Below, piece by piece: positions 27,608-36,975 of a stretch of 64,000 bases of DNA. A program made the translations under genes and the position numbers. The notes beneath the pieces were generated by a model, which saw only the letters and a program-made list of their open reading frames with translations, did no database searches and had not been told where the DNA came from. Every line of letters starts with the position of its first letter. Position 1 is the first letter of the stretch. Source of the stretch: Desulfobacteraceae bacterium (GTDB lineage Bacteria > Desulfobacterota > Desulfobacteria > Desulfobacterales > Desulfobacteraceae); the NCBI GenBank assembly GCA_024226935.1, contig JAAELK010000110.1, forward strand, positions 1 to 64,000. Direction: 5' to 3'.

Positions 27608-29677
27608 TCAATTAACAGAGAATATCCTTGAAACACCTTCATATTCATTAATACTTCCATTCCAACCGTTTTTCCAATGCCCCAAATGTCTTATGCGATA
27701 CTGGCCCGGCGGCGTATCTGCAGGGATTGTCCATTTTATAATCACATTGGATCGATCCATGCCTTCCCGTTGCCATTCATATGTTGTTTCAGGATCCCAG
27801 TCATTTGCCACAACGGAATCTTGCACCATACCGGATACATTTTTGCATTCCTCAACAAGCTTCCACCATACCCATTTAGTCTTGCATTCTGTGACAACGC
27901 CGCTCACCATTTTTTCAATTTTGAGAAAGGTCTTTTGAGTCATAAAATTATTTTTAGGATGCCCTCCCACAAATTGTACAGCAACTGTATCTTCAAGACC
28001 ATAATTTGCCTCGGCATCAATCTCGACCTCTCCAAATTCCTGGTTTAGATATTTACCGTCATAGACAACACCAGTTTGAAGATTTACTAACTCATTTCGT
28101 AAATCCCTTGGTACAGGACCGGGATCCGATGCAATGCCTGCATTTAAATCTCCGGCAATTCTGGAAAATTCCTGTTGAAAAACATTCAGGCCATAGGGGC
28201 CAAACAAATTTGACCCGCCCTCATAATGCTGGACTGCGTACTCTTGTCTTGTTGTAAGATAGGAACAATATGCATTGGATAAAGCCGATATTACAATATG
28301 ATCCACAGATGAACCCAGTTGATCCTCTACAGTTTTACGCAAACGTCTTCCGGCCATGGTGGTGATTTCGGCAGGGACAGCCACAATGGCAAGACTGCCG
28401 ATTTTAATAATCTGCAGGGGTAAAACCTCAGGCACCCAGGGATATGGCTTCATATCCCCCGATGGGAACAGAACAATCTTTTCAGCCTGGCACTCTTGAA
28501 GCCCCGGCACCAGGGTAAACTGCGGCCAGGCGATTTCTCCCCAAACCATGCCTTCATACATAATATCCAATCCGGTACCATCTTCAGTACTGCCGGCAAT
28601 TTGAGAAAATCCTATCGCAGACGAACAGGTTTTTATCCCAGCCATACCATCAACCCATTGGGGATCTATCGGTTTTTCATCAAAATTAACATGGGAATGT
28701 CGATAATCAATACTCCCTTCAAGATATTCACTGACAGAATCATAAATTTCAACCGCCTTATCAAACTGCCTTTTACCAATAATTCTCATGTGAGCATCAT
28801 CATTTACACCGTCGGGATAGCCCCAATACACATTTGGAGAAACATCTCCGGAATTTGTCTGGGGAAAAGAAGGAACAAAGGTATTTTGGTTATCAGCCGA
28901 ATAATCGGTTCCCTTTAATTTTTCAAAAAGATATTCAGCATACCCTTTATTATCACCACTGATCAACGTATTGGCACTACCGATATTGGTTGAATGAACC
29001 GCATACCAGCTAATCATGCCAATTTCCTTACCCTGATCGGATACCAACTTAAGCAAGGTCATTTTTTTGTCTGTATTTTCAGGATATTGATCAATTTCAT
29101 CAACGGGGTTGTTCATGTACGCATCATAAGACCTTTGCCAGCCACAATTATCCAAATCATCCTCGGCGATCTGGATTCTGCCCGGAGTCAGGTTGTTATG
29201 GGCAATCACAATGGATTGATAAATACCATCGACGATGACATTAAGATTATCTTCGATAAATCCCATTACCATCGCATCGTAAGCCAAATAGTGAGAATAA
29301 CCACCGGGGCCACTATGGGTATGTGTTGCACTCAATAAAACATTACTTTCATCATATTTTCCTTCAAGGGAAGGGTTTAGAAGAAGCTTTTCTACCACCT
29401 GTTGTTTTACTGCTTGAAAAATCATTGCAAGATCAGCACACACAAAGGCTACCCTTGCATTTCCATCCGGTTCACTGATGACATATGCTCTGGAACGAAG
29501 ACGCATATTTATTCCTGAAGTTTTTTGATCAGGCATGGAATACCCCATCATACCAACTTCTGCTGCAGGTCCCGTAATATCATAAATACCGGAACCAATA
29601 AGAAACTCACCTGCGAAAACTGATGTTGAAAGAAAAGAACTGAAACATAAAAATACGATTAATAATAGTTTTCTCAT
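27608..29677 (-). CDS. Exported neutral/alkaline ceramidase
   Basis: A 689-aa secreted protein of the neutral ceramidase family, which hydrolyses the amide bond of ceramide to sphingosine and fatty acid. A clear signal peptide (LLLIVFLCFSSFLSTSVFA) precedes GSGIYDITGPAAEVGMMGY, the characteristic N-terminus. Zinc-ligand-like histidines lie in SATHTHSGPGGYSH (~residue 120), and the nucleophile serine motif NSGDVSPN is at ~residue 274. The length agrees with the bacterial family. The start at 29677 is chosen because GGAGG lies 8 nt upstream; an upstream ATG at 29692 lacks one. It stands alone. Ceramidases are unusual in anaerobic environmental bacteria; it may degrade eukaryotic or bacterial sphingolipids, or another N-acyl lipid. 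Confidence 0.9.
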   Translation of the reverse strand: MRKLLLIVFLCFSSFLSTSVFAGEFLIGSGIYDITGPAAEVGMMGYSMPDQKTSGINMRLRSRAYVISEPDGNARVAFVCADLAMIFQAVKQQVVEKLLLNPSLEGKYDESNVLLSATHTHSGPGGYSHYLAYDAMVMGFIEDNLNVIVDGIYQSIVIAHNNLTPGRIQIAEDDLDNCGWQRSYDAYMNNPVDEIDQYPENTDKKMTLLKLVSDQGKEIGMISWYAVHSTNIGSANTLISGDNKGYAEYLFEKLKGTDYSADNQNTFVPSFPQTNSGDVSPNVYWGYPDGVNDDAHMRIIGKRQFDKAVEIYDSVSEYLEGSIDYRHSHVNFDEKPIDPQWVDGMAGIKTCSSAIGFSQIAGSTEDGTGLDIMYEGMVWGEIAWPQFTLVPGLQECQAEKIVLFPSGDMKPYPWVPEVLPLQIIKIGSLAIVAVPAEITTMAGRRLRKTVEDQLGSSVDHIVISALSNAYCSYLTTRQEYAVQHYEGGSNLFGPYGLNVFQQEFSRIAGDLNAGIASDPGPVPRDLRNELVNLQTGVVYDGKYLNQEFGEVEIDAEANYGLEDTVAVQFVGGHPKNNFMTQKTFLKIEKMVSGVVTECKTKWVWWKLVEECKNVSGMVQDSVVANDWDPETTYEWQREGMDRSNVIIKWTIPADTPPGQYRIRHLGHWKNGWNGSINEYEGVSRIFSVN

Positions 29678-29692
29678 AACAAAATCCTCCAT

Positions 29693-30107
29693 GTTAATAG
29701 TGAAACTACCTAGGTAAATTTATTTTTCGTCATAGATAAAAGGTATAATACTCTGGAAGTAAAAAAGATAGGACAAACTTTAGAATTCCTCATTTTTTTT
29801 TACATTTTTTGAGATCATTTTTTTTTATAAAAAACACAAAAAGATGGTTAAACCATTACAATTATTGGCCCCGTCTATCCTTCGTCATATTACTCTTTTT
29901 CGAAAGAGAACAGCTTTCCTACTAGGAAAATTATTATATTTGATATGCCCCAGACCAATCGAAAGATCATGGACAGGCTGTCAAAATAATGATTAAAGAT
30001 AAGCAAACATATAAATTTCCCATATGGGGGAAGACTTTTGTTTCACTCCATGTTTTAAATAAACAAAAGTTTATACACTATTGATAATTTTTTAAACAGG
30101 AGCTGGT
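29693..30107. other. Intergenic region, AT-rich, no gene seen
   Basis: About 415 bases between the divergent ceramidase and DUF3786 genes. It includes long T-runs and a block (GGTTAAACCATTACAATTATT, near 29847) that recurs almost unchanged near 48539. No gene or hairpin can be supported. Confidence 0.4.
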
Positions 30108-30911
30108 ATGCCGGATTTTAAAAACGTCATGGAAGTATTCAAGTTACTGGAAAAAACAAATTGCAAAAAATGTAACGAACCAACCTGCCTTGCCTTTGCC
30201 TCAAAGGTGTTTTTAGGAACAAAAACATTGGATCTTTGTCCAGCTTTAAGTCCGACGATCCTTAACAACTGCACGAATGATCAAAATAGAGAGTCCAAAA
30301 TTGAAGAGGAAGAAAAGTCCATACTGGCTTTAAAACATAAAATAAAAAGCTGCAATTTAAAACAAGCCGCAAAACGGGTTGGTGGTGTTTTTTCAAATCA
30401 AACCCTCACCATAAATATTTTTGGAAAACCCTTTTCAATTGCATCAAATGGAGAGCTATCATCGGACATTCACATCAAGCCATTTATTGTCGCACCTGTT
30501 TTGGAATATGTACTCCAATGTAAGGGTATTCCACTCACAGGAAAATGGATTCCCTTCAGGGAACTTAAAGGAGGCAGCCAGATGAACAGCCTTTTTGTTC
30601 AAAGGTCTGAAAAACCATTAAAGCATCTGGCCGATACTTATACTGACCTGTTTGAAGACCTGATAGAACTTTTTAATGGACAGAAAGTTGAAAATCATCA
30701 TGATTCGGACATATCCCTGGCCCTCACTCCTTTACCCAATTTGCCCCTGTTGATCTGCTATTGGAAACCCGAAGACGAGATGGCATCGGAACTTCACCTG
30801 TTTTTTGATTCATCCGCCGATATGAATGCCGGCCTGTATATTGCTTATGGAATCACCGCTGGAATCGTAAATATGTTTGAAAAACTTTTCATAAAACATG
30901 GGGGCAGATAA
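30108..30911 (+). CDS. DUF3786 protein with N-terminal Fe-S domain
   Basis: A 267-aa cytosolic protein. Residues ~10-45 form a small Fe-S-cluster domain (TNCKKCNEPTCLAFA followed by DLCPAL) with four cysteines in the pattern of the corrinoid/Fe-S protein family 4Fe-4S domain. The rest (~95-267) is a DUF3786 domain of unknown function, common in anaerobes and often associated with corrinoid proteins. AGGAG lies upstream. It sits 117 nt before a cobalamin riboswitch, and a copy of its last 48 codons lies next to the other riboswitch, hinting at a link with corrinoid metabolism. Confidence 0.8.
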   Translation: MPDFKNVMEVFKLLEKTNCKKCNEPTCLAFASKVFLGTKTLDLCPALSPTILNNCTNDQNRESKIEEEEKSILALKHKIKSCNLKQAAKRVGGVFSNQTLTINIFGKPFSIASNGELSSDIHIKPFIVAPVLEYVLQCKGIPLTGKWIPFRELKGGSQMNSLFVQRSEKPLKHLADTYTDLFEDLIELFNGQKVENHHDSDISLALTPLPNLPLLICYWKPEDEMASELHLFFDSSADMNAGLYIAYGITAGIVNMFEKLFIKHGGR

Positions 30912-30998
30912 AATAAAGTCGGGGATTTCGCTCCTAACAGTACAGCATCAATAGAAATCAAAGGATTAATTATTCTTTCGAAAGATTTTTTTTTGATA

Positions 30999-31027
30999 TT
31001 GACTTTACTATTTATTCAAAATACATA
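30999..31027 (+). promoter_or_regulatory. Sigma70-type promoter of the B12 uptake operon
   Basis: TTGACT (30999-31004), a 17-nt spacer and TACATA (31022-31027) lie immediately before the start of the riboswitch, as expected for a leader transcript that begins with the aptamer. Confidence 0.6.
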
Positions 31028-31028
31028 G

Positions 31029-31200
31029 ATAGGCGTTCGGGTGCATAAAAAAGCTTAATAGGGAACTCCTGTGAGAATCAGGGACGGGCCCGCCGCTGTA
31101 ATTGGGGACTAACGCTTTATTTTTTTGCCACTATCAATTTTAAAATTGACGGGAAGGCAAAAGTTATTAGGATGATCCAAGAGTCAGAAGACCTGCCTGA
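31029..31200 (+). ncRNA. Cobalamin riboswitch upstream of the B12 uptake operon
   Basis: The conserved core is easy to read: GGGAACTCCTGTGAGAATC, GGGACGGGCCCGCCGCTGTAA and the distal GAGTCAGAAGACCTGCC. Together these are the adenosylcobalamin-binding aptamer (B12 box). A strong intrinsic terminator follows at 31266-31302, so control is likely by transcription termination when cobalamin is bound. It regulates the operon starting with the BtuF-CbiZ fusion. Confidence 0.95.
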
Positions 31201-31265
31201 AATGTTTTAATACCCTTCGAGGAGGAAGGAGTATTAATGGATCTTGGATTAAAAAGAGGGATACT

Positions 31266-31302
31266 CCGGATCGATTTTTCATAATCGATCCGGTTTTTTT
31301 TT
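31266..31302 (+). terminator. Intrinsic terminator, riboswitch expression platform
   Basis: CCGGATCGATT (31266-31276) pairs perfectly with 31283-31293, and nine T follow. It lies 65 nt after the aptamer and 120 nt before the first gene, and is the probable OFF structure. A smaller hairpin at about 31210-31235 could take part in switching. Confidence 0.88.
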
Positions 31303-31420
31303 GTCTCCTATGGTTCATGCATTTCAGATCTGATCGGCAGCGGGCTATTTTGTTTAACTTAGATTCACACCGGAATATAAAATGACAGATTGATTTAATC
31401 AAACGGACTGGAAATTTAAT

Positions 31421-33487
31421 TTGACAAAAAAAAAACACAGGGCCCTGAAAATTTTTCTGACCCCATGGATCGTCCTGGTGCTGCTGTACCACCACACCTG
31501 CTTTGCGTCTATCAGGGTAACAGATTCCCAGGGTAATCACCTGGTTCTTGAACAGCCACCCAACCGGGTAGTTTCCCTGGTACCCGCAGCCACCGAAACC
31601 TTGTTCGCACTGGGGACAAGAAATGCCATAGTCGGCTTGACCTCCCAGGATACCACCCTGGAAGGGGCAACCAACAAATCCATCATGGGCAATTTTTTTT
31701 TACCTTCCATTAAGCAAATCAATAAAGACCAACCGGATTTAATTATCCTGGCACCATTTCAAAAACAGATCATGGAAGCCTTAAAAAAAACGGGAACCTC
31801 CATCTTTATTTATGACACTATAAGCATTGCCCAATCCTATGATAATATCCTGGCACTGGGAAAATTGTTTAACCGCCAAACCCAAGCCCAAAAGGTGGTC
31901 CAACAAAATAAACTGGAAATTGAACACATTGAAAAAAAACTGGCCAGGGCGGTTCCCAACAAGCGAAAACGCGTACTTCGATTCATGGGCCGGGATAAAA
32001 TCATGATACCGGGCAACCCCTCTTTTCAAAATGAACTTATTCGTCTGTCCGGCGGCATCACTCCTGATTTTGGGAAAAAAGGCAATGCGGTCGATATCAA
32101 CCTGGAAGAATGGATAAAATTTAATCCAGAAGTAATCTATGGCTGCAATGACGACCGGGCAACGGCCCAGGCCTTTTTTTCCCAACCGGGATGGAAAGAT
32201 GTTGATGCCGTAAAAAATCATCAAATTTATTATTTCCCCCAGGAGCTTACATCCAGAGCTTCCACCCATTCAGGGTATTTTATATCCTGGCTGGCCGCAA
32301 CCATCTACACCAAGGAATTTGCAAACCCTGAAAATAATATCCTTCAGGTCAAAATCACCCGGTCACGGCCCATCAACCTTGATTTAAGCTATGTTAAGTC
32401 TGCCGCTATCAACTATTGCAATATTTATGATTTTACCAATAAGACCTTGCTGGTAGATTTTAAGGAACCCCAAACCATAGTATCAACCCTTGAAGGCCCG
32501 AGGGATAATATTTTGACAGTGGGCAATCATTATTCTCCTGCACCCACTTGGGCTCCGGGCCATAGATTAGGAATAGAAGATATCCGGGCCAACATATTAA
32601 AAGCCAATGAACGAAAAAAGGCAACTACTTCCTTTTTAATCACCGGCGCAGACATGGACAATCTAAGCATAATAAAACAAAGCTTTAAAAAAATGAAGGT
32701 GACTGCCATTGTCACGGCCGGTGTTCTATCAAATGCCTGCCGGATGTCAAAGGACACCGGCATGTTTTATGAGCCTGGCACCATCAATATTCTTATCCTG
32801 ACCAATATGCAATTATCCAAGCGGGCCATGACCAGGGCTATCCTGACGGCCACCGAAGCAAAAACAGCAGCCCTTGAAGACATGGATATCAGAAGTTCGT
32901 ATACCCCATTGATCAATGGAGCCACAGGAACCGGAACCGACAATGTTCTAGTAGTTCAAGGAAAAGGGGTAGCAATTCAAAATGCAGGCGGCCATTCAAA
33001 AATGGGTGAACTCATAGCCAAAGCCGTCTATGCCGGAGTAAAGCAAGCCGTTTTGAAACAAAATAAAATCAGCGCTGACCGCCATATTTTTCAACGGCTC
33101 AAAGAAAGACGAATCTCTCTGTACAACCTTGCATCCAAGATAAGCGATAATCATATGCCCGGCAATGCCATTTTCAAAACAAACTTTACCCGGGCCATTG
33201 AACATCTGATGCTTGAAAAAAAATATGCGGCATTTTTAGAATCCGCCCTTGCTGTAAGTGATGCCTACGAAAAAAACCTCATCGAAGATTTAACTTTTTT
33301 TCAGGAAGAGTGCAGAGTAGTTGCCTCACAGATTGCCGGGAAAAAACTTGAAAACATCCAAAATATTCTCCCTGATCAAAAAATACCCCTTGTCCTTAAA
33401 ACCGCTCTGAACGCTATTTTTACAGGCACCCTAGAAAAGTTAGATCAAGGTTTTCGTAACTTGAATGGAAAATATTATCATGAATAA
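31421..33487 (+). CDS. Exported BtuF-CbiZ fusion: corrinoid-binding protein with adenosylcobinamide amidohydrolase
   Basis: A 688-aa two-domain protein. A signal peptide (IFLTPWIVLVLLYHHTCFA) is followed by a periplasmic substrate-binding domain of BtuF/FepB type (~residues 30-300: RVVSLVPAATETLFALG, QPDLIILAP, DVDAVKNHQIYYFP). From ~residue 308 the protein is CbiZ-like, adenosylcobinamide amidohydrolase (TVGNHYSPAPTWAPG, TAIVTAGVLSNACRMS, INGATGTGTDNVLVVQG). CbiZ removes the aminopropanol side chain so that pseudo-cobamides can be rebuilt with another lower ligand. Known CbiZ enzymes are cytoplasmic; here the fused signal peptide would place it in the periplasm next to the binding protein. 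The start is TTG at 31421. First gene of the riboswitch-controlled operon. Confidence 0.88.
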   Translation: MTKKKHRALKIFLTPWIVLVLLYHHTCFASIRVTDSQGNHLVLEQPPNRVVSLVPAATETLFALGTRNAIVGLTSQDTTLEGATNKSIMGNFFLPSIKQINKDQPDLIILAPFQKQIMEALKKTGTSIFIYDTISIAQSYDNILALGKLFNRQTQAQKVVQQNKLEIEHIEKKLARAVPNKRKRVLRFMGRDKIMIPGNPSFQNELIRLSGGITPDFGKKGNAVDINLEEWIKFNPEVIYGCNDDRATAQAFFSQPGWKDVDAVKNHQIYYFPQELTSRASTHSGYFISWLAATIYTKEFANPENNILQVKITRSRPINLDLSYVKSAAINYCNIYDFTNKTLLVDFKEPQTIVSTLEGPRDNILTVGNHYSPAPTWAPGHRLGIEDIRANILKANERKKATTSFLITGADMDNLSIIKQSFKKMKVTAIVTAGVLSNACRMSKDTGMFYEPGTINILILTNMQLSKRAMTRAILTATEAKTAALEDMDIRSSYTPLINGATGTGTDNVLVVQGKGVAIQNAGGHSKMGELIAKAVYAGVKQAVLKQNKISADRHIFQRLKERRISLYNLASKISDNHMPGNAIFKTNFTRAIEHLMLEKKYAAFLESALAVSDAYEKNLIEDLTFFQEECRVVASQIAGKKLENIQNILPDQKIPLVLKTALNAIFTGTLEKLDQGFRNLNGKYYHE

Positions 33488-34328
33488 GCTCATTTTTTTC
33501 CTAACCATTATGGGATTTTGGGCAACTTGCGCCCTGGCTGATCCCCCTTTTCAACGGGTAATCTCACTATCTCCTATCATCACAAAGACCATCTATCTTC
33601 TGGGCGCGCAAGAAAAACTTATTGCCAATACCACCTATTGCAATATTCCAGCACAAGCCCGATTCAAAGAAAAAATCGGATCGGTCATCCAGATGAATAT
33701 TGAAAAAATTATCAGCCTGGAACCGGACCTGGTAATTTCCAGTGCCCTGTCCCGGGAAAAACAACTCATAATTTTAGAAAAACAATCCATCCCACTGCTT
33801 AGAACCCACAATCCTAAAACCTTTGAACAAATCTGCGAAATGACCCTGAAGATTGGTAATGCACTGGGTAAAGCACAAGAAGCCAGGCTCATTGTGGACA
33901 AGGCCAGAAATAAAGCCAATAAAATTCTTCAAGAAACCCTGGCCCTCAAGAAACCTAAAGTCTTTTTGCAGATCGGACTAAAACCCCTTCATTCTGCCAA
34001 CAAAGAAATGTTCATCAATGAATATATCCGGTATACCGGGGGCATAAACATAGCAGCTGAGGAATCTTCGGGTATCTACAGCAGAGAAAGGGTGATCCGG
34101 GAAAATCCCGATCTTATCCTCATCGCAACCATGGGGACTTCCAAAAAAGCAGGAGAACTTGAAAAACAAGGATGGATGTCTTTTAAAAGCATTAATGCAG
34201 TAAAAAAAAACAGGGTCCATGTGGTGGACCCTGAATGGATCTGTAGTCCCACACCTTCCACCTTCATCAAAGGTTTAAAACTTATCCTGCCCCTGGTGCA
34301 CCCCGAGGTAAAATTCAATGAACCATAA
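33480..34328 (+). CDS. btuF: Periplasmic corrinoid-binding protein (BtuF-like)
   Basis: A 282-aa substrate-binding protein for an ABC importer. A signal peptide (LIFFLTIMGFWATCALA) precedes the BtuF-type lobes: RVISLSPIITKTIYLLGAQ near the N-terminus, LEPDLVISS in the first lobe and NPDLILIATMG in the second. It should deliver cobalamin or a precursor to BtuC. The ATG at 33480 overlaps the upstream fusion gene by 8 nt; an earlier ATG at 33465 would include residues before the signal peptide. It is the second binding protein in the operon, so two corrinoid forms may be sampled separately. Confidence 0.88.
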   Translation: MNKLIFFLTIMGFWATCALADPPFQRVISLSPIITKTIYLLGAQEKLIANTTYCNIPAQARFKEKIGSVIQMNIEKIISLEPDLVISSALSREKQLIILEKQSIPLLRTHNPKTFEQICEMTLKIGNALGKAQEARLIVDKARNKANKILQETLALKKPKVFLQIGLKPLHSANKEMFINEYIRYTGGINIAAEESSGIYSRERVIRENPDLILIATMGTSKKAGELEKQGWMSFKSINAVKKNRVHVVDPEWICSPTPSTFIKGLKLILPLVHPEVKFNEP

Positions 34329-35325
34329 AATCAAGGAATGGCTGATAATTCTTTTCGGACTCTTAGCACTTGTAATCGCTGTGGGACTTTTGTCCCTTTC
34401 CATCGGCAGTGCCGGTATCCCGCTAAAACAGATACCTCAAATTCTTTTGAAGGGAGGAGATACTGCCGAATACAGTATCCTCATGGGTATCCGCCTGCCA
34501 AGAATTTTATTGGCAATCTCCATCGGCGGCAGCCTGAGCCTTGCCGGAACCCTTCTTCAAGGGATGTTCAGAAATCCTCTGGTTGAACCCTATACTCTGG
34601 GTATTTCCGGGGGAGCATCCCTGGGGGTTTGTATCAATATTTTATTTAAATTTTATGTCGTCATCGGTGTCATTGCCTTTCCTTTATCCGGGTTTATCGG
34701 CGCCAGCCTTGTGATCTTTTTGGTCTATAATCTTAATCGCAAAGACCAAAATGTTCAATCCAACAGAATGCTTTTAACCGGAGTGATGATATCATATGTG
34801 GCATCTTCCCTGGTGATGCTGCTCATGGCCTTATCTGGAAGCGATGATCTCCAGAACATAGTTCTCTGGATCATGGGCTCCCTGGATGAACCCAACACGG
34901 CCCTGATCAAAATTTCATGTATGGGATCCCTTGGCGCCCTTTTGATCTCCTATATTTTTTGTATGGATCTCAATGCACTGACTTTAGGGGATGATGAAGC
35001 TGCCAACCTGGGAATCAATACCACAAGAACCAAAAAAATTCTCTTTATCATTGCCTCTTTTTTAACGGGTTTGAGTGTATCTATAGCTGGAATCATCATG
35101 TTTGTAGGTCTCATCGTTCCCCATTTTGTCAGAATGCTGACAGGCCCTGATCACAGAATTCTTCTGGGAGCGTCATTCCTGGCTGGTGCCGCATTTCTTA
35201 CCCTGTCCGATATTATTGCCCGAATGATTATTGCTCCTTTGGAGCTTCCAGTAGGTGTTATTACCGGCATCATCGGCGGGGTCATGTTCATCTGGGCCCT
35301 GTCAAGAAAGCAGGTGACACTGTGA
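34318..35325 (+). CDS. btuC: Vitamin B12 ABC transporter permease
   Basis: A 335-aa FecCD/BtuC-family permease with about ten membrane helices. The conserved SIRLPR-like element appears as GIRLPRILLAI, followed by GNPLVEPYTLG-type RNPLVEPYTLGISGGA and the coupling-helix region DEAANLGIN, which contacts the ATPase. It forms the inner-membrane channel for corrinoid import. It overlaps the binding-protein gene by 11 nt and the ATPase gene by 4 nt. Confidence 0.92.
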   Translation: MNHKIKEWLIILFGLLALVIAVGLLSLSIGSAGIPLKQIPQILLKGGDTAEYSILMGIRLPRILLAISIGGSLSLAGTLLQGMFRNPLVEPYTLGISGGASLGVCINILFKFYVVIGVIAFPLSGFIGASLVIFLVYNLNRKDQNVQSNRMLLTGVMISYVASSLVMLLMALSGSDDLQNIVLWIMGSLDEPNTALIKISCMGSLGALLISYIFCMDLNALTLGDDEAANLGINTTRTKKILFIIASFLTGLSVSIAGIIMFVGLIVPHFVRMLTGPDHRILLGASFLAGAAFLTLSDIIARMIIAPLELPVGVITGIIGGVMFIWALSRKQVTL

Positions 35326-36143
35326 AACCGGTTTTAACCCTCCAGGGTGTAAGTTTTGGATATAAAAAAGTAAAAATTTTGAATGATATCTCATTTTCGA
35401 TTTTCCCAGGTGAATTCATGGCGATTATCGGCCCCAACGGTTGCGGAAAAACCACCCTTATCAAAACCATTTTAAAAAGTATAACTCCCCAAGCCGGCAC
35501 CATCCATATCCAGGGCCGGGAAATACAAGATTTATCCAATAAAGCCCTGGCAAAGCACATGGCAACAGTGATGCAGACCATAAATCCAGCTGCCATGACA
35601 GTCAGAGATTACGTCCAACTGGGAAGGCTGCCTTTTTTTGGAAAATACCAGTTTTTTGAAACCCGGAAAGATATGAAAATTGCAGAAAAATATATGCAAC
35701 TTACAGGTGTTGCAGATTTTGGCGATGCCAAACTCAATGAAATCAGCGGGGGCGAACGGCAATTGACTGCCATTGCAAGGGCCCTGACCCAGGAACCTAC
35801 TCTGGTAGTCATGGATGAACCCACCGCCCATCTTGATATCAGCCATCAGGTCAGGGTACTTGATCTCATCAACACCTTGAAAAACAGATTATCCCTCACC
35901 GTTCTCATGGTTCTCCATGACCTGAATCTTGCGGCCGAGTACGCAGATCGCCTGGTGCTGTTAAACAAGAACAATGGTCGAATTTTTAAAACAGGCACCC
36001 CAGAAGCCGTGCTTACCGAATCATCCATCCAGCAAGTTTATCAAACCAGGATCAGGGTCAGACCCAATCCTGTTTCCAAAAAACCCTGGGTATTTTTAGT
36101 AAATGACCAGGCAGCAAAGCAAACAAATGAAATTGGAATATAA
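35322..36143 (+). CDS. btuD: Vitamin B12 ABC transporter ATPase
   Basis: A 273-aa ABC ATPase. Walker A GPNGCGKTTL (~residue 37), the signature SGGERQ (~142), Walker B LVVMDEPTAHLD (~162) and the H-loop VLHDLNLAAEY are complete. It starts with GTG overlapping the permease stop by 4 nt. Context makes corrinoid import the likely role; haem or siderophore import is possible from sequence alone. Confidence 0.93.
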   Translation: MKPVLTLQGVSFGYKKVKILNDISFSIFPGEFMAIIGPNGCGKTTLIKTILKSITPQAGTIHIQGREIQDLSNKALAKHMATVMQTINPAAMTVRDYVQLGRLPFFGKYQFFETRKDMKIAEKYMQLTGVADFGDAKLNEISGGERQLTAIARALTQEPTLVVMDEPTAHLDISHQVRVLDLINTLKNRLSLTVLMVLHDLNLAAEYADRLVLLNKNNGRIFKTGTPEAVLTESSIQQVYQTRIRVRPNPVSKKPWVFLVNDQAAKQTNEIGI

Positions 36144-36192
36144 AAATAAATTTTTATGCCTATAAACCCCTAAACACAAAAGATGACAGGCT

Positions 36193-36975
36193 ATGAACCA
36201 TAAAACAATAATCATGATAAACCTGTGCTGTCTCTTGCTGGCCCCATGTTTTGCCTGGTGCCAGACCAATATTACAGCAAAAGTGACCCAGAACGTTGAA
36301 CAATCCATCCAGATCCACCAAGAAAGCCAGAAACAAGAGAATCAATGGGAACAGGAACGATCAAGCCTGACCCTGAAATACGAACAACTCCAACAAGAGT
36401 ACAAGACTTTGGCAGTGGAAAACCGGGAACTTCTGGCAATGGAACGGCAAAAAAAAATTTTGAACCAGAAGCTTATAGAAGAAAAACAGACCTCCTTGAG
36501 AATACAAAAAGAGTTATTACCTTTTATAGAAACGGTGGTTGAAAGGCTTTCCACCCTTCAATCGGAAGGTCTCCCATTTTTGAATAAAGAGCGAAACGAC
36601 CGGATGAAACTCCTTAAAAAAATAATAAATGACCCTGGCGTTTCCGTGGCCCAAAAATACAGAAAGGTGATGGAGACCCTGTTTATTGAAACAGAATATG
36701 GTTCCACCATGGAAGTGTACCAGGACAAGGTTTTAATCGGAACACAAGAGATCCAGGGTAATATCTTCCGTCTTGGCCGTGTTTCCCTCTTCTTTTTATC
36801 CCTGGATCAAAAATTCTGCGCCACCTTTAATCCGGCCAAAGCTTCATGGCAGCCCCTTTCCAATGATTATCTCCCAGCCATATCCTCGGCTGTGGAAATA
36901 GCTAAAAAAAGAAAACCCGTGGAACTATTATCTCTTCCCCTGGGCTCCCTGTCCCCCAAAGGAGATAACCAATGA
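36193..36975 (+). CDS. DUF3450 protein, TonB2-system accessory
   Basis: A 260-aa exported protein with a signal peptide (MINLCCLLLAPCFAWC) and a coiled-coil region (~residues 30-110, glutamine and glutamate rich), followed by the conserved DUF3450 C-terminal domain. In Vibrio, a DUF3450 gene precedes ttpC-exbB2-exbD2-tonB2, the same order as here. It probably works in the periplasm with the energising complex. It follows btuD by 49 nt and overlaps the next gene by 4 nt. Confidence 0.87.
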   Translation: MNHKTIIMINLCCLLLAPCFAWCQTNITAKVTQNVEQSIQIHQESQKQENQWEQERSSLTLKYEQLQQEYKTLAVENRELLAMERQKKILNQKLIEEKQTSLRIQKELLPFIETVVERLSTLQSEGLPFLNKERNDRMKLLKKIINDPGVSVAQKYRKVMETLFIETEYGSTMEVYQDKVLIGTQEIQGNIFRLGRVSLFFLSLDQKFCATFNPAKASWQPLSNDYLPAISSAVEIAKKRKPVELLSLPLGSLSPKGDNQ

